DNA from: Comamonas halotolerans
Lineage (GTDB): Bacteria > Pseudomonadota > Gammaproteobacteria > Burkholderiales > Burkholderiaceae_C
Reading direction: 5' to 3'
Assembly (NCBI RefSeq): GCF_030162935.1
Contig: NZ_JASAUZ010000009.1
Span: forward strand, 1 to 55,967
DNA length: 55,967 nt
Part shown: positions 8,715 through 16,590 of the stretch, in pieces
Layout of the letters: the number at the start of each line of letters is the position of its first letter
Numbering within the stretch: position 1 is the stretch's first letter
Position numbers and translations under genes: made by a program
The notes under the pieces: model-generated
What the model was told of the DNA's origin: nothing
Seen by the model: the letters and a program-made list of their open reading frames with translations, nothing else
Databases searched by the model: none

Positions 8715-9158
8715 TCAAACCAGCACATGGCGCATGACAAACACAGTCAGCACACCTGTGCCCATAAACATCAGCGTCGCGGCCAAAGAACGCAGCGACA
8801 AACGCGAGAGACCGCATACACCGTGACCGCTGGTGCAACCCGAGCCCAAGCGAGTGCCAAAACCCACCAGCAAACCCGCAATCACAATCACAACGGGATT
8901 GGATGGCATCTCCATGGCTGGCAAGGGCGCAAACCACTGCCACAACAATGGAGCAGCCAGCATGCCGATCACAAACGCGAGACGCCAGCTCCATTGCCGC
9001 ACAGACGTCCACGTCGTGCCTTGCAGCAGGTTGCCGAGAATGCCACTGATGCCTGCAATGCGTCCCAGCAATACCACCATCAAAGCCGCAGCGGCTCCAA
9101 TGAGCACGCCGCCTGCCAGAGAGGACCAGGGTGTGAAACCGAGCCAGTCAATGCTCAT
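8715..9158 (-). CDS. YeeE/YedE-family sulfur transporter half
   Basis: Membrane protein of 147 residues with four or five hydrophobic helices. It has the family signature GSGCTSGHGVCGL, whose Cys residues are thought to handle sulfur groups. In bigR-type operons such paired short YeeE/YedE proteins (PmpA/PmpB type) accompany a persulfide dioxygenase. The ATG at 9156-9158 overlaps the stop codon of the ArsR gene in an ATGA, so translation is coupled. Whether the pair imports thiosulfate or exports sulfite or sulfane sulfur cannot be read from the sequence. Confidence 0.87.
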   Translation of the reverse strand: MSIDWLGFTPWSSLAGGVLIGAAAALMVVLLGRIAGISGILGNLLQGTTWTSVRQWSWRLAFVIGMLAAPLLWQWFAPLPAMEMPSNPVVIVIAGLLVGFGTRLGSGCTSGHGVCGLSRLSLRSLAATLMFMGTGVLTVFVMRHVLV

Positions 9159-9523
9159 GTTTGAGCTCCATGTGCGGCTGGGCCGCAAAAAAGTTGATGC
9201 ACCACCTGCATCAGTTGCAAGGCTCGGGCATCAGCCAGCTGGTACCAGATGAATTTGCCCTCACGGCGCGTTGACACCAGTCCGTCGCGACGCAAAACCC
9301 CTAGCTGCTGAGACAGCGTGGGTTGGGTAATTCCGGTGAGCTGCTCCAGCTCACTGACCGTACGCTCCTGCACTGCAATCTGGCACAGCAGCATCAGCCT
9401 GTCTTCATTGCCCAAAAGTTTGAGCAATGACACCGCTTCCGCAGCATGCGCACGCATGCTGGCCAAGTCCATCTCCGCTGCTGCAGCAGCTGTCTGCTCA
9501 CTCAATGATTCATGCGAAACCAT
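9155..9523 (-). CDS. ArsR-family repressor, BigR/SqrR-like persulfide sensor
   Basis: Winged-helix ArsR/SmtB repressor of 122 residues. The recognition region TQPTLSQQLGVLRRDGLV and the wing TRREGKFIWYQL are typical. Two cysteines stand at the positions used by the persulfide sensors BigR and SqrR: Cys47 (LLCQI) and Cys113 (QLFCG) near the C terminus. In those proteins they form a disulfide or tetrasulfide bridge and release DNA. It is co-transcribed with the two YeeE genes and lies near a divergent ETHE1-like dioxygenase, the usual BigR/SqrR context. No metal-binding CXC motif of arsenic or cadmium sensors is present. Confidence 0.88.
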   Translation of the reverse strand: MVSHESLSEQTAAAAAEMDLASMRAHAAEAVSLLKLLGNEDRLMLLCQIAVQERTVSELEQLTGITQPTLSQQLGVLRRDGLVSTRREGKFIWYQLADARALQLMQVVHQLFCGPAAHGAQT

Positions 9524-9579
9524 GTTGTTGCCAGCGGGCGCTGATGCGCCCTTTTTCTTTCAAAAGTGCTGTTGATGGC

Positions 9580-9777
9580 TCATTGTCTGCGATGCAGCGG
9601 ACAACTGCTGACACCCAGCAAGGTGTACAAAGGACAGAAACGCACAATCCCTGTCAGCAACGGCACGACTCCCAGCCACCCCCACCATCCCACCGTTCCA
9701 GTGGCAGCCAAGACAATCAATACCAAGCCCACCACGATGCGTAACCAACGATCCCAACCTCCAATATTTGCTTTCAT
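9580..9777 (-). CDS. YgaP-type DUF2892 membrane protein
   Basis: Small inner-membrane protein of 65 residues matching the DUF2892 transmembrane domain: N-terminal MKANIGGWDRWLRI, a helix pair and the conserved VRFCPLYTLLG. In YgaP this domain follows a rhodanese domain; here it stands alone, without rhodanese. The ATG at 9775-9777 was chosen because AGGGAGA lies just upstream and the family begins there, although the frame continues to 9849. It is the first gene of the minus-strand operon with ArsR and YeeE/YedE. Function is probably tied to sulfane sulfur but unknown in detail. Confidence 0.85.
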   Translation of the reverse strand: MKANIGGWDRWLRIVVGLVLIVLAATGTVGWWGWLGVVPLLTGIVRFCPLYTLLGVSSCPLHRRQ

Positions 9778-9798
9778 TGCATTCTCCCTAGTTGATGG

Positions 9799-9857
9799 AA
9801 CATAGATTGCGCTGACTGTTCTCGACGTCAGACCAAACGGTTTACACAATCTATGTT
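9799..9857. promoter_or_regulatory. Inverted repeat in the divergent sulfur promoter region
   Basis: Perfect 11-bp inverted arms AACATAGATTG (9799-9809) and CAATCTATGTT (9847-9857) are separated by 37 bases in the 133-bp region between the DUF2892 operon and the persulfide dioxygenase gene. One arm lies close to each divergent start. This suggests paired operator sites for one regulator, most likely the ArsR-type repressor. The assignment is inference. Confidence 0.5.
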
Positions 9858-9865
9858 TTTATATT

Positions 9866-9884
9866 ATATTATTTTTAATAATAT
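9866..9884. promoter_or_regulatory. AT-rich palindrome, candidate BigR/SqrR-like operator
   Basis: ATATTATT-TTT-AATAATAT is a perfect 8+3+8 palindrome 26 bases upstream of the dioxygenase ATG, overlapping where a -10 element would lie. ArsR-family repressors bind palindromes of this size over the promoter. It may alternatively be only AT-rich promoter sequence. Confidence 0.5.
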
Positions 9885-9910
9885 TTCATGACCGTTGATA
9901 AGGAAGTCGC

Positions 9911-10831
9911 ATGTGCACATCCATCGCTCCTCACATTGAGTCCTTTTTCGATGCAGTCACTGGCACAGTCAGTCATGTGCTGGCCGACACGGTAAGCAAA
10001 CATGCCGCCGTCATTGATCCGGTACTCGACTTTGATGCCAAATCAGGCTCCCTGACCAGCGCCAGCAGTGACCGGATCATTGACTACATACGCCAGCAAG
10101 CCTGGCAGGTGCAGTGGATTTTGGAGACCCACGCTCATGCGGATCACATCTCTGGTGCCCAGCATATTCGCCACCACCTGGGGGGCAAGATCGCCATTGG
10201 TGCCAATATTCGCAAAGTGCAAAAGCTATTCCGCTCGGTGTTTCACTTTGAGCGCAGTTTTTTACCGGATGGCAGCCAGTTCGATCATCTTTTTGAAGAT
10301 GGTGACGTGTTCCAAGTTGGTGACCTTGAAGTCACTGCCCTGCTGGTTCCCGGACATACACCCGCCGATATGGCATATCTGGTTGGCAAGGATGTGTTTG
10401 TGGGAGACACCTTGTTCATGCCCGATGTGGGAACGGCCCGTGCAGACTTTCCAGGCGGCGATGCCACAACGCTATACCGCTCCATCCAGCGGATCCTGAG
10501 CCTGACTGCTGACACCCGGATTCACGTCTGCCACGACTACCCGCCTGATGGACGAGGCCCCGCCTGGGTCAGCACGGTGGCTGAGCAAAAAGCGCAGAAC
10601 ATCCACGTGCATGACGGTATCAGCGAAGCGCAGTTTGTGGAGATGCGCAATCGACGCGATGCCACCTTGCCCATGCCGACCTTGATCCTGCCTTCGGTAC
10701 AGGTGAATTTGCGTGCAGGCCGGATGCCACCTGCACTGGCCGATGGGCGCACCTATATCGAACTGCCTGTCAATGCCTTCCTGAAAGACCGCAGTCAGGC
10801 TCCTGACGGCATTTGGCAAGACATCTGCTAA
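9911..10831 (+). CDS. ETHE1/Blh-like persulfide dioxygenase
   Basis: Metallo-beta-lactamase-fold protein of 306 residues. THAHADH (H74, H76, D78, H79) and the later GHTPAD, GDTLFMPDVGTARADFPGG-type and HDYPP motifs match the mononuclear iron persulfide dioxygenase group (ETHE1, Blh). These oxidise glutathione persulfide to sulfite in the cytoplasm. No fused rhodanese domain is seen. AAGGAAG upstream of the ATG is the ribosome-binding site. It is divergent from the ArsR-YeeE operon, a known pattern for sulfide and sulfane sulfur detoxification. No sulfide:quinone oxidoreductase gene lies in this window. Confidence 0.9.
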   Translation: MCTSIAPHIESFFDAVTGTVSHVLADTVSKHAAVIDPVLDFDAKSGSLTSASSDRIIDYIRQQAWQVQWILETHAHADHISGAQHIRHHLGGKIAIGANIRKVQKLFRSVFHFERSFLPDGSQFDHLFEDGDVFQVGDLEVTALLVPGHTPADMAYLVGKDVFVGDTLFMPDVGTARADFPGGDATTLYRSIQRILSLTADTRIHVCHDYPPDGRGPAWVSTVAEQKAQNIHVHDGISEAQFVEMRNRRDATLPMPTLILPSVQVNLRAGRMPPALADGRTYIELPVNAFLKDRSQAPDGIWQDIC

Positions 10832-10875
10832 ATCTATCCACGATTCACCGCATCACAACCACCAAGGAGTTCAGC

Positions 10876-11235
10876 ATGAGTTCGTTTGATCACAATAACC
10901 TGACCCGTGACATCAACAACGCGCTACGCCCATTCCGTCAATCGCAAAGCAGCGTCATGCAAGGCTTTGCACAGCTGGCACAAGCCTCCATGGCCGAAGG
11001 TGCCATCAGCGCCAAGCACAAAGAGCTGATTGCGCTGGCCATTGGCGTCACCCAGCGCTGCTCTGGCTGTATTGGCTTTCATACCAAGGCTTTGCAAAAA
11101 CTGGGGGCTACCCGCCAGGAGCTGGAAGAGATGCTGGGCATCGCTGTATATATGGGCGGAGGCCCTGCGCTGATGTATGCTGCCGAAGCGCTCGACGCCT
11201 GGGACAAGCTGACCCCACCACTGCAAGCAGCCTGA
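10876..11235 (+). CDS. AhpD-like carboxymuconolactone decarboxylase family protein
   Basis: Small all-helical protein of 119 residues. CSGCIGFH carries the CXXC pair C62/C65 and His69 that mark the thiol-active AhpD branch of the carboxymuconolactone decarboxylase family, not the true decarboxylase. The ATG at 10876 follows AAGGAG, six bases away. It starts 44 bases after the dioxygenase stop and shares its transcript. A role as thiol peroxidase or disulfide/persulfide reductase is likely from the motif and neighbour; a redox partner is not visible. A terminator follows. Confidence 0.88.
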   Translation: MSSFDHNNLTRDINNALRPFRQSQSSVMQGFAQLAQASMAEGAISAKHKELIALAIGVTQRCSGCIGFHTKALQKLGATRQELEEMLGIAVYMGGGPALMYAAEALDAWDKLTPPLQAA

Positions 11236-11279
11236 GCGCCAGCAAGGCGCACACACAAACGCATAACGTTGCCATAAAA

Positions 11280-11303
11280 AAGCCCGGTAAATCCGGGCTT
11301 CAT
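11280..11303. terminator. Bidirectional terminator
   Basis: AAGCCCGG (11280-11287), loop TAAAT, CCGGGCTT (11293-11300), flanked by A-rich and T-rich tracts. It sits between the AhpD-like gene and the convergent dctM. Confidence 0.85.
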
Positions 11304-11319
11304 TGTTTCTGACTAAGGC

Positions 11320-12603
11320 TCAGAACCCCAGAGTGTGTGGCAGCCACACCGACAAAGCGGGCACAAAGGTCAGAAGCATCAACACGATCAGCTGCGCCAC
11401 CAAGAAAATGGGGAGTTCCTTGTTAAGCTCGGAAAGCGAAGTTTTTGTAGCTACACAAGTCACAAACAGCAGCCCTCCCACAGGCGGAGTGATCATGCCC
11501 AAGGTCAGGTTAACCACAACCACCATGGCAAACTGAATGGGATCAATACCCAGTGCATTGGCAATAGGAGCCAGGATAGGCACGAGGATCATGATGCCTG
11601 GCAACGGCTCCATGAAAATGCCAAAAATCAGCAACAATACGTTCACTGCCAACAGGAACATGATGGGAGAAAGCTCCCAGTTGATGATCAACTCCGACAG
11701 GTACTGCGGAATACCTTCCACTGTCAAAATCCAGGCAAAAGGTTGCGATGCAGCCATCACCAGCAACACAGATGCTGTCAGCAGCCCCGAGCGGGCAGTG
11801 ATACCGGGAATGGCATCCCAGCGCAGTGTGCGATAGATCCATTTTCCGCAGATAAAGGCATACACCACGGCCACAACCGACGCTTCTGTGGGCGTGAACA
11901 CGCCAAAGCGGATACCGATGATGATCAAGGCGACCAGCAACAAGACAGGAATGGCTTTGAGCGTATTGATCAGCATCTCTTTGCCCGAAGGTCGTGCCTC
12001 GGTCGAACGATAGCCACGCTTTTTGCACACCCACCAGTTCACCACGCACAAAGCGGCAGCAATCAGCAAGCCAGGCACAAAGCCTGCAATGAACAAGGCC
12101 CCCACCGAGACGTTTTCATCCTGCAGTGAGTAGATGATCATGCTGATCGAGGGAGGAATGATGGGGCCGATGATGGCGGAGTTGGCCGATAGCGCGGCCG
12201 CATAAGGACGGTCGTAGCCAGCCTTGGCCATCATCTTGGTCATCATGGCACCGGGGCCAGCAGCATCGGCCAGCGCCGAGCCCGAAATACCGGCAAACAA
12301 GACTGAAGAGCCAACATTGGCGTAACCCAGCCCACCCCTCAGATGACCTACGAACTGCGCCGCAAAACGCAGCAAAACCTGCGTCAGCGCACCACCAGAC
12401 ATCAGCTCTGCCGCAAAGATGAAAAATGGCACGGCCATCAGGGGGAAACTGTCAATGCCGGTGAACATCTCCTTGAAAACCACCAGTTGCGGATAGCGCC
12501 CACCCACAAACACGGCAATTGCCGAGGCAATCGCCAAGGCAAATGCCACGGGAAAGCCCAACACCATCAGGACCACCAGACCCACAATCAGTGTCAACGT
12601 CAT
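11320..12603 (-). CDS. dctM: TRAP transporter large permease DctM
   Basis: Integral membrane protein of 427 residues, about twelve helices, of the DctM/SiaM type. It is the ion-coupled channel subunit of a tripartite transporter for an organic acid. Typical stretches are the N-terminal GFPVAFALAIASA, the GISGSALADAAGPG region and the C-terminal TPPVGGLLFV. It lies last in dctP-dctQ-dctM, 24 bases behind dctQ. The substrate is not indicated, since no catabolic or regulatory gene adjoins the cluster. Confidence 0.94.
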   Translation of the reverse strand: MTLTLIVGLVVLMVLGFPVAFALAIASAIAVFVGGRYPQLVVFKEMFTGIDSFPLMAVPFFIFAAELMSGGALTQVLLRFAAQFVGHLRGGLGYANVGSSVLFAGISGSALADAAGPGAMMTKMMAKAGYDRPYAAALSANSAIIGPIIPPSISMIIYSLQDENVSVGALFIAGFVPGLLIAAALCVVNWWVCKKRGYRSTEARPSGKEMLINTLKAIPVLLLVALIIIGIRFGVFTPTEASVVAVVYAFICGKWIYRTLRWDAIPGITARSGLLTASVLLVMAASQPFAWILTVEGIPQYLSELIINWELSPIMFLLAVNVLLLIFGIFMEPLPGIMILVPILAPIANALGIDPIQFAMVVVVNLTLGMITPPVGGLLFVTCVATKTSLSELNKELPIFLVAQLIVLMLLTFVPALSVWLPHTLGF

Positions 12604-12627
12604 TTCTGTTCCTTGTTCTGACCCTGC

Positions 12628-13143
12628 TTACAGCGAGCCTGCTGTTTCACCATCGATTTCTTCGGAGCGCTCGAACTCCCCTTCCTGGATGTAGTTGCGA
12701 GCAATCAGCAGCAAATGCACCAGCATCAGCACAAAGCCCACGGGCATGGCTGCGTAGATGAAAGAGATCGGAATATCCGTTGCTGCCGTACTTTGAAAGC
12801 GTGTGCGCCACACGTAATCGCTGGAGGCCACTGTCATGAAGATAAAAAACAGCGACAGCCCCACCACCACCAAAGTCCGCAATACACGTGCCGTACGTGT
12901 GCTGACTGCGCGGTGCAGGTTGTCAATTGCGACATGACCACCAAAGCGCAACGCCAGACCGGCACCAAGAAATGCCACCCAGATCATCATGTGGCGCGCA
13001 ACTTCTTCGGCCCAGATGATGGAGTCGCCTGTGCTGTAGCGCAGCACCACGTTGCAAAAAATGATGATGGCCATGGCCAGCAGCAAAACGATCAATAACC
13101 AGCGGTTGGCAAACACCAAGCCACGTTCAAAGCGATCCAGCAT
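12628..13143 (-). CDS. dctQ: TRAP transporter small permease DctQ
   Basis: Membrane protein of 171 residues with four helices, including the conserved WAEEVARHMMIWVAFLGAG stretch of DctQ proteins. I chose the ATG at 13141-13143. An in-frame GTG lies 12 codons upstream at 13179, and neither has a clear ribosome-binding site. It is 198 bases behind dctP, with a long stem-loop between, and directly before dctM. Confidence 0.9.
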   Translation of the reverse strand: MLDRFERGLVFANRWLLIVLLLAMAIIIFCNVVLRYSTGDSIIWAEEVARHMMIWVAFLGAGLALRFGGHVAIDNLHRAVSTRTARVLRTLVVVGLSLFFIFMTVASSDYVWRTRFQSTAATDIPISFIYAAMPVGFVLMLVHLLLIARNYIQEGEFERSEEIDGETAGSL

Positions 13144-13264
13144 AGCTTTTGGTTGAAGTCTTGCACCGCATGCAAGCACTCCGATTCCCCGTTAGACAAT
13201 CTATCGCCCTTGGCTTGCAAGCAAGCTTTTGGGCACCAGTGCACAACATTCCTGCACACGGCCA

Positions 13265-13316
13265 GAAAAGGCAAAGCCTGCGGGGCTTGAAGCACACGCA
13301 GGCCAGCTACCTTTTC
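13265..13316 (-). promoter_or_regulatory. Two-tier stem-loop between dctP and dctQ
   Basis: Outer arms GAAAAGG (13265-13271) and CCTTTTC (13310-13316) enclose inner arms GCCTGCG (13276-13282) and CGCAGGC (13297-13303). There is no U-tract after the stem on the minus strand. It is therefore more likely an mRNA-stabilising or partial termination element that raises dctP over dctQM than a full terminator. Confidence 0.6.
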
Positions 13317-13340
13317 TCGCGCAAGAAGAAGCTGTTGTGC

Positions 13341-14327
13341 TTACTTCACGTTGGCAATTGCGTCCAAGGCCTGTTGACCGAACTTCTTGGCGTACTGCTT
13401 GTAGGCGGGCTCCAGCGCCGCACGGAATGCAGCGGTATCCACCTTCTCGACCACCTGCATGCCGTTGCTCTTGGCCAATTCGACACCCTTGGTTTCCACG
13501 TCATCCACAAATGCACGCGAAGCGCTCGCACCCGCCTTGGCGCCTTCGGTAAAGGCTGCTTTTTGTGCATCGCTCAGGCTACCCCAGAATGTAGGCGACA
13601 AGATCAGCACCACAGGCGCGTAAACGTGTGCTGTCAGCGTCAGATGCTTTTGCACTTCCCACAGCTTGGAAGAAGTCAGCACAGAGATGGGGTTCTCCTG
13701 ACCATCAATCGTGCCTTGCTGCAGTGCACTGATCACTTCGGGCCAGGACATGGGTGTAGGCGATGCGCCCAGCGTACGGAACGCTGTGATATGCACAGGA
13801 TTTTCAGTCACTCGGATCTTCAGACCCTTCATATCCGGCACGCTCTTGACCGCAACCTTGTTGTTGGTCAGGTGGCGGAAACCTTGCTCGCCCCAGGCCA
13901 GCGCAACCAGACCACGTTGCTTGAATTTACCTAGCAGGTCTTGACCAAACTTGCCGTCCAGCACTGCACGAGCGTGCGCAGTGTCACGGAACAGGAAAGG
14001 AATATCGACAATACCGACATCACCCACGAAATTGCTCAAAGCACCCGTGGAAACGATGGCCGCTTCCACCGTGCCCAATTGCAGGCCTTCAATCAGCTCG
14101 CGCTCACCACCCAGCGCACTGGAAGGGAACTGCTTAACGGCAAATGCACCGCCCGTGGCTTTTTCTACAGACTCGGACCAAGCTTTGGCTGCAGCACCGT
14201 AGTGCGAGTTCACAGCCAGCGCGTAGCCCAGCTTGACTTCCTTAGGGGCAGCAACAGCATTACCTGCAGCCAGCGCCACGGCAGCAGTAGCGCAAGCGGC
14301 AATAAAAGTACGGCGAATCATGACCAT
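13341..14327 (-). CDS. dctP: TRAP transporter substrate-binding protein DctP
   Basis: Periplasmic binding protein of 328 residues with a Sec signal peptide (MIRRTF then a hydrophobic Ala-rich core ending AVAA near residue 25). The conserved region KGLKIRVTENPVH, with the carboxylate-binding Arg, and WPEVISALQQGTIDGQENP are classic DctP motifs, so the ligand is probably an organic acid. GAGGA lies before the ATG at 14325-14327; a second ATG is two codons inside. It heads the dctPQM operon. Confidence 0.93.
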   Translation of the reverse strand: MVMIRRTFIAACATAAVALAAGNAVAAPKEVKLGYALAVNSHYGAAAKAWSESVEKATGGAFAVKQFPSSALGGERELIEGLQLGTVEAAIVSTGALSNFVGDVGIVDIPFLFRDTAHARAVLDGKFGQDLLGKFKQRGLVALAWGEQGFRHLTNNKVAVKSVPDMKGLKIRVTENPVHITAFRTLGASPTPMSWPEVISALQQGTIDGQENPISVLTSSKLWEVQKHLTLTAHVYAPVVLILSPTFWGSLSDAQKAAFTEGAKAGASASRAFVDDVETKGVELAKSNGMQVVEKVDTAAFRAALEPAYKQYAKKFGQQALDAIANVK

Positions 14328-14695
14328 GGGAATTCCTCGTTGTCTGTCAGCAAGCAATTTTTCGCATTTTGTGTTACTTGCCCATGGGCTCAGCAAACGC
14401 TGCAAAGTGCGACTTGTAAAAAAACTGCCATACATTGTAGAAAATTCAAGCAGTGAGAATATTGCTTCAAAGCGCCAGCAGAAAAGCAAAAAATCTTTTT
14501 AAAAACAAGCAGCTATTTGGACAAAGAAAATCAAAACTGCAAAAAACAACCACTACGTGTTTATACGCACATAGCGAAAAACGAAGGCAGACTCCTGGCA
14601 CAAGAACCCCAGCCCCATGCTGTGAGAAACGTTACTTAGTGTTTCCCCTGGGTCTAGAATGAGTACTACCTCTATGAAAAGGCCAAACTGACCTC
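14328..14695. other. Divergent intergenic region, no gene
   Basis: 368 bases between dctP and a plus-strand hypothetical gene. Positions 14480-14570 are A-rich. Promoters for both sides must lie here, but I see no clear operator and no credible gene. A weak GCAAG/CTTGC inverted repeat lies at 14350-14381. Confidence 0.6.
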
Positions 14696-15067
14696 ATGGC
14701 AGCACACAGACCCCCCTCTCCAGCAAGCAATGACTCCCGACTGATCATGATTTTGGTCAGTACTGCGTTGGTGCTGATTGCAGCATTGATGGTGGGTGGC
14801 TATTGGATGCAAAAGCAGCGCAGCCAGCAAACCCAGCGCATACAGGCTGCCGATGTGTATGAAAGCTATCTGCGCAATACCAGCCCAACGCCAATGCCAG
14901 TCGAGACAGACCCGTCGGTCATCAGTTCACAGGCTCAGGCGCAAGCAACCCGTAATTTTTTGCTCAACCATCCAGCTGTGACGCCTGGTCCAGGCTTTGA
15001 CATGCCTGGAGTGCAATCCACAGGCAAAACCATTGTGGATGCCATGGACCATGCGCAAAGGCTCTAA
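14696..15067 (+). CDS. Hypothetical single-pass membrane protein
   Basis: A 123-residue protein I do not recognise. A cytoplasmic N terminus rich in Pro and Ser precedes one membrane helix at about residues 17-37. A Lys/Arg/Gln-rich stretch (MQKQRSQQTQR) and a periplasmic, Pro- and Gln-rich tail follow. No catalytic motif is visible. It stands alone between divergent dctP and a convergent FMN reductase and is followed by a good terminator, which supports it as a real transcript. Confidence 0.65.
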   Translation: MAAHRPPSPASNDSRLIMILVSTALVLIAALMVGGYWMQKQRSQQTQRIQAADVYESYLRNTSPTPMPVETDPSVISSQAQAQATRNFLLNHPAVTPGPGFDMPGVQSTGKTIVDAMDHAQRL

Positions 15068-15093
15068 GCGGACCGCGCCACATTTGAAATTAG

Positions 15094-15120
15094 AAAAGGA
15101 GCTGTAAATAGCTCCTTTTT
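15094..15120. terminator. Bidirectional terminator
   Basis: AAAAGGAGCT (15094-15103), loop GTAAAT, AGCTCCTTTT (15110-15119) and a T-run. It serves the hypothetical gene and, on the minus strand, the convergent FMN reductase gene. Confidence 0.88.
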
Positions 15121-15162
15121 GGTGGGCAGCACGAATGCACCACCCAAGTGCACACTGTCTAT

Positions 15163-15714
15163 TTAGCGCTTGTGCTTGCCGATCCAGGCCACAAACTGAT
15201 CGACAAACTTCTGTACAAACGCATTGCTGCGCTCACCGACAGCACCGTCTGCGCCAAAGAAATCTTCCTTGTATTGCAGGAACATCTCTGGCTGGCCCAG
15301 AGTCGGCATATTCAAAAATGCCAGCACATTGCGCAAATGTTGCTGCGCCATGGACGTTCCGGCCGCACCAGGGGACATGCCAATCACTGCAGCAGGCTTG
15401 CCATCCCAGACACTATGACCGTATGGACGCGAACCCTGGTCCAGTGCATTTTTGAGCACTCCCGGCATTGAGCGGTTGTACTCCGCAGTCACGAACAGCA
15501 CCGCATCCACATCGCGCAAGGCATCGCGGAACTGCTTGACCACAGCCACTTCGTTGCCATCGTCGTCCTGGTTGTACAGAGGCAGTGCCCCAATTTCCAC
15601 CTCTTTAAACACAACGCCTTCAGGAGCCATCTTCATGATGGCTTGTGCCAGCTGGCGGTTGAATGACGCTTTGCGCAGGCTGCCCACGATCACGGCAACT
15701 TGGATTTGGCTCAT
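15163..15714 (-). CDS. NAD(P)H-dependent FMN reductase (ChrR/YieF-like)
   Basis: Flavodoxin-fold protein of 183 residues. GSLRKASFNR near the N terminus binds the FMN phosphate, and AEYNRSMPGVLKNALD is the second family motif. Members reduce quinones, chromate or azo compounds and supply reduced flavin. It is divergent from the bioM-like gene, with about 135 bases between. The physiological substrate is not evident from context. Confidence 0.9.
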   Translation of the reverse strand: MSQIQVAVIVGSLRKASFNRQLAQAIMKMAPEGVVFKEVEIGALPLYNQDDDGNEVAVVKQFRDALRDVDAVLFVTAEYNRSMPGVLKNALDQGSRPYGHSVWDGKPAAVIGMSPGAAGTSMAQQHLRNVLAFLNMPTLGQPEMFLQYKEDFFGADGAVGERSNAFVQKFVDQFVAWIGKHKR

Positions 15715-15849
15715 AAAAAACTCCTGGGTTGATCACATTGAACATTATGTGTCCGTGTCCGAGGCTTGCACGTGGGCACACGCCTACAACCACGGTTTGC
15801 AGGCAATCCATCAGGCACAATGCGGCCTGCTTTGCCTGCTAGTCGTTGA

Positions 15850-16587
15850 ATGAATCCTTCCTCCGCCTCTGACTTCGGTTCCACACCTGATCTGGAAGTG
15901 CGCCACGTGCATTTGCAGCGTGGACGCACGCACGTTTTTACAGGCTTGAGCTTGCAGTTGCATGAGGCCCGCATTGGCCTGATTGGCGACAACGGCGTTG
16001 GCAAAACCAGCTTGCTGCGTCTATTGTGCGGACTGGAGGTACCCGACAGCGGTCATGTGCTCAGCCAGGGACAGGACTTGCATGGAGCAGGTGCGCAACG
16101 TGCTCGGTGGGTGGGCATGATGTTTCAAAACCCCGATGACCAGATCATCTTTCCAACGGTCGTGGAAGAGTTGGCCCTTGGCTTGCAGCCGCAAGGACTG
16201 AGCAAAAAGGCAGCCAAGGCCCAAGCCTTGGAGTTTTTGCAAGAGCGAGGTCTGCAGGACTGGGCCGATCGCGCAGTCACCAGCCTGAGCCAAGGGCAGC
16301 GCCAGCACGTGTGCTGGCTGGCATTGCTGCTGGCAGGCCCCCGCAGCCTGTTGCTTGACGAGCCTTACGCCAGTCTGGATTTACCCAGCCAGGCACGCCT
16401 GGCACAAGATATTGCCCTCGCGCGACAACAAGTCATTGTCTCCACCCATTTGCTGGATCACGTGCGCCACTTCCCTCGTGTGATCTGGCTGGACCAAGGG
16501 GCTGTTCGTGCCGATGGTGCAGGCCCTGAGGTATGCGCAGCTTATGAAGCCAATGTGCGTGAGCGCATTGCAGCCATGGCAGGCTAG
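15850..16587 (+). CDS. bioM: ECF-type ABC transporter ATPase, BioM-like
   Basis: Cytoplasmic ATPase of 245 residues. Walker A is GDNGVGKTS, the Q-loop NPDDQI matches CbiO/EcfA/BioM proteins, the signature is LSQGQ, Walker B LLLDEP, and the H-loop His is in STHLLDHV. The following gene is an EcfT/BioN permease only four bases downstream. This two-gene form with short subunits matches the biotin transporter BioMN. Cobalt or other ECF systems are possible, because no S component (BioY) lies in the window. Confidence 0.82.
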   Translation: MNPSSASDFGSTPDLEVRHVHLQRGRTHVFTGLSLQLHEARIGLIGDNGVGKTSLLRLLCGLEVPDSGHVLSQGQDLHGAGAQRARWVGMMFQNPDDQIIFPTVVEELALGLQPQGLSKKAAKAQALEFLQERGLQDWADRAVTSLSQGQRQHVCWLALLLAGPRSLLLDEPYASLDLPSQARLAQDIALARQQVIVSTHLLDHVRHFPRVIWLDQGAVRADGAGPEVCAAYEANVRERIAAMAG

Positions 16588-16590
16588 AAC

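Noticed and set aside
9911..10831. Antibiotic beta-lactamase
   Set aside because: The MBL motifs are those of ETHE1-like persulfide dioxygenases, and the context is sulfur metabolism.
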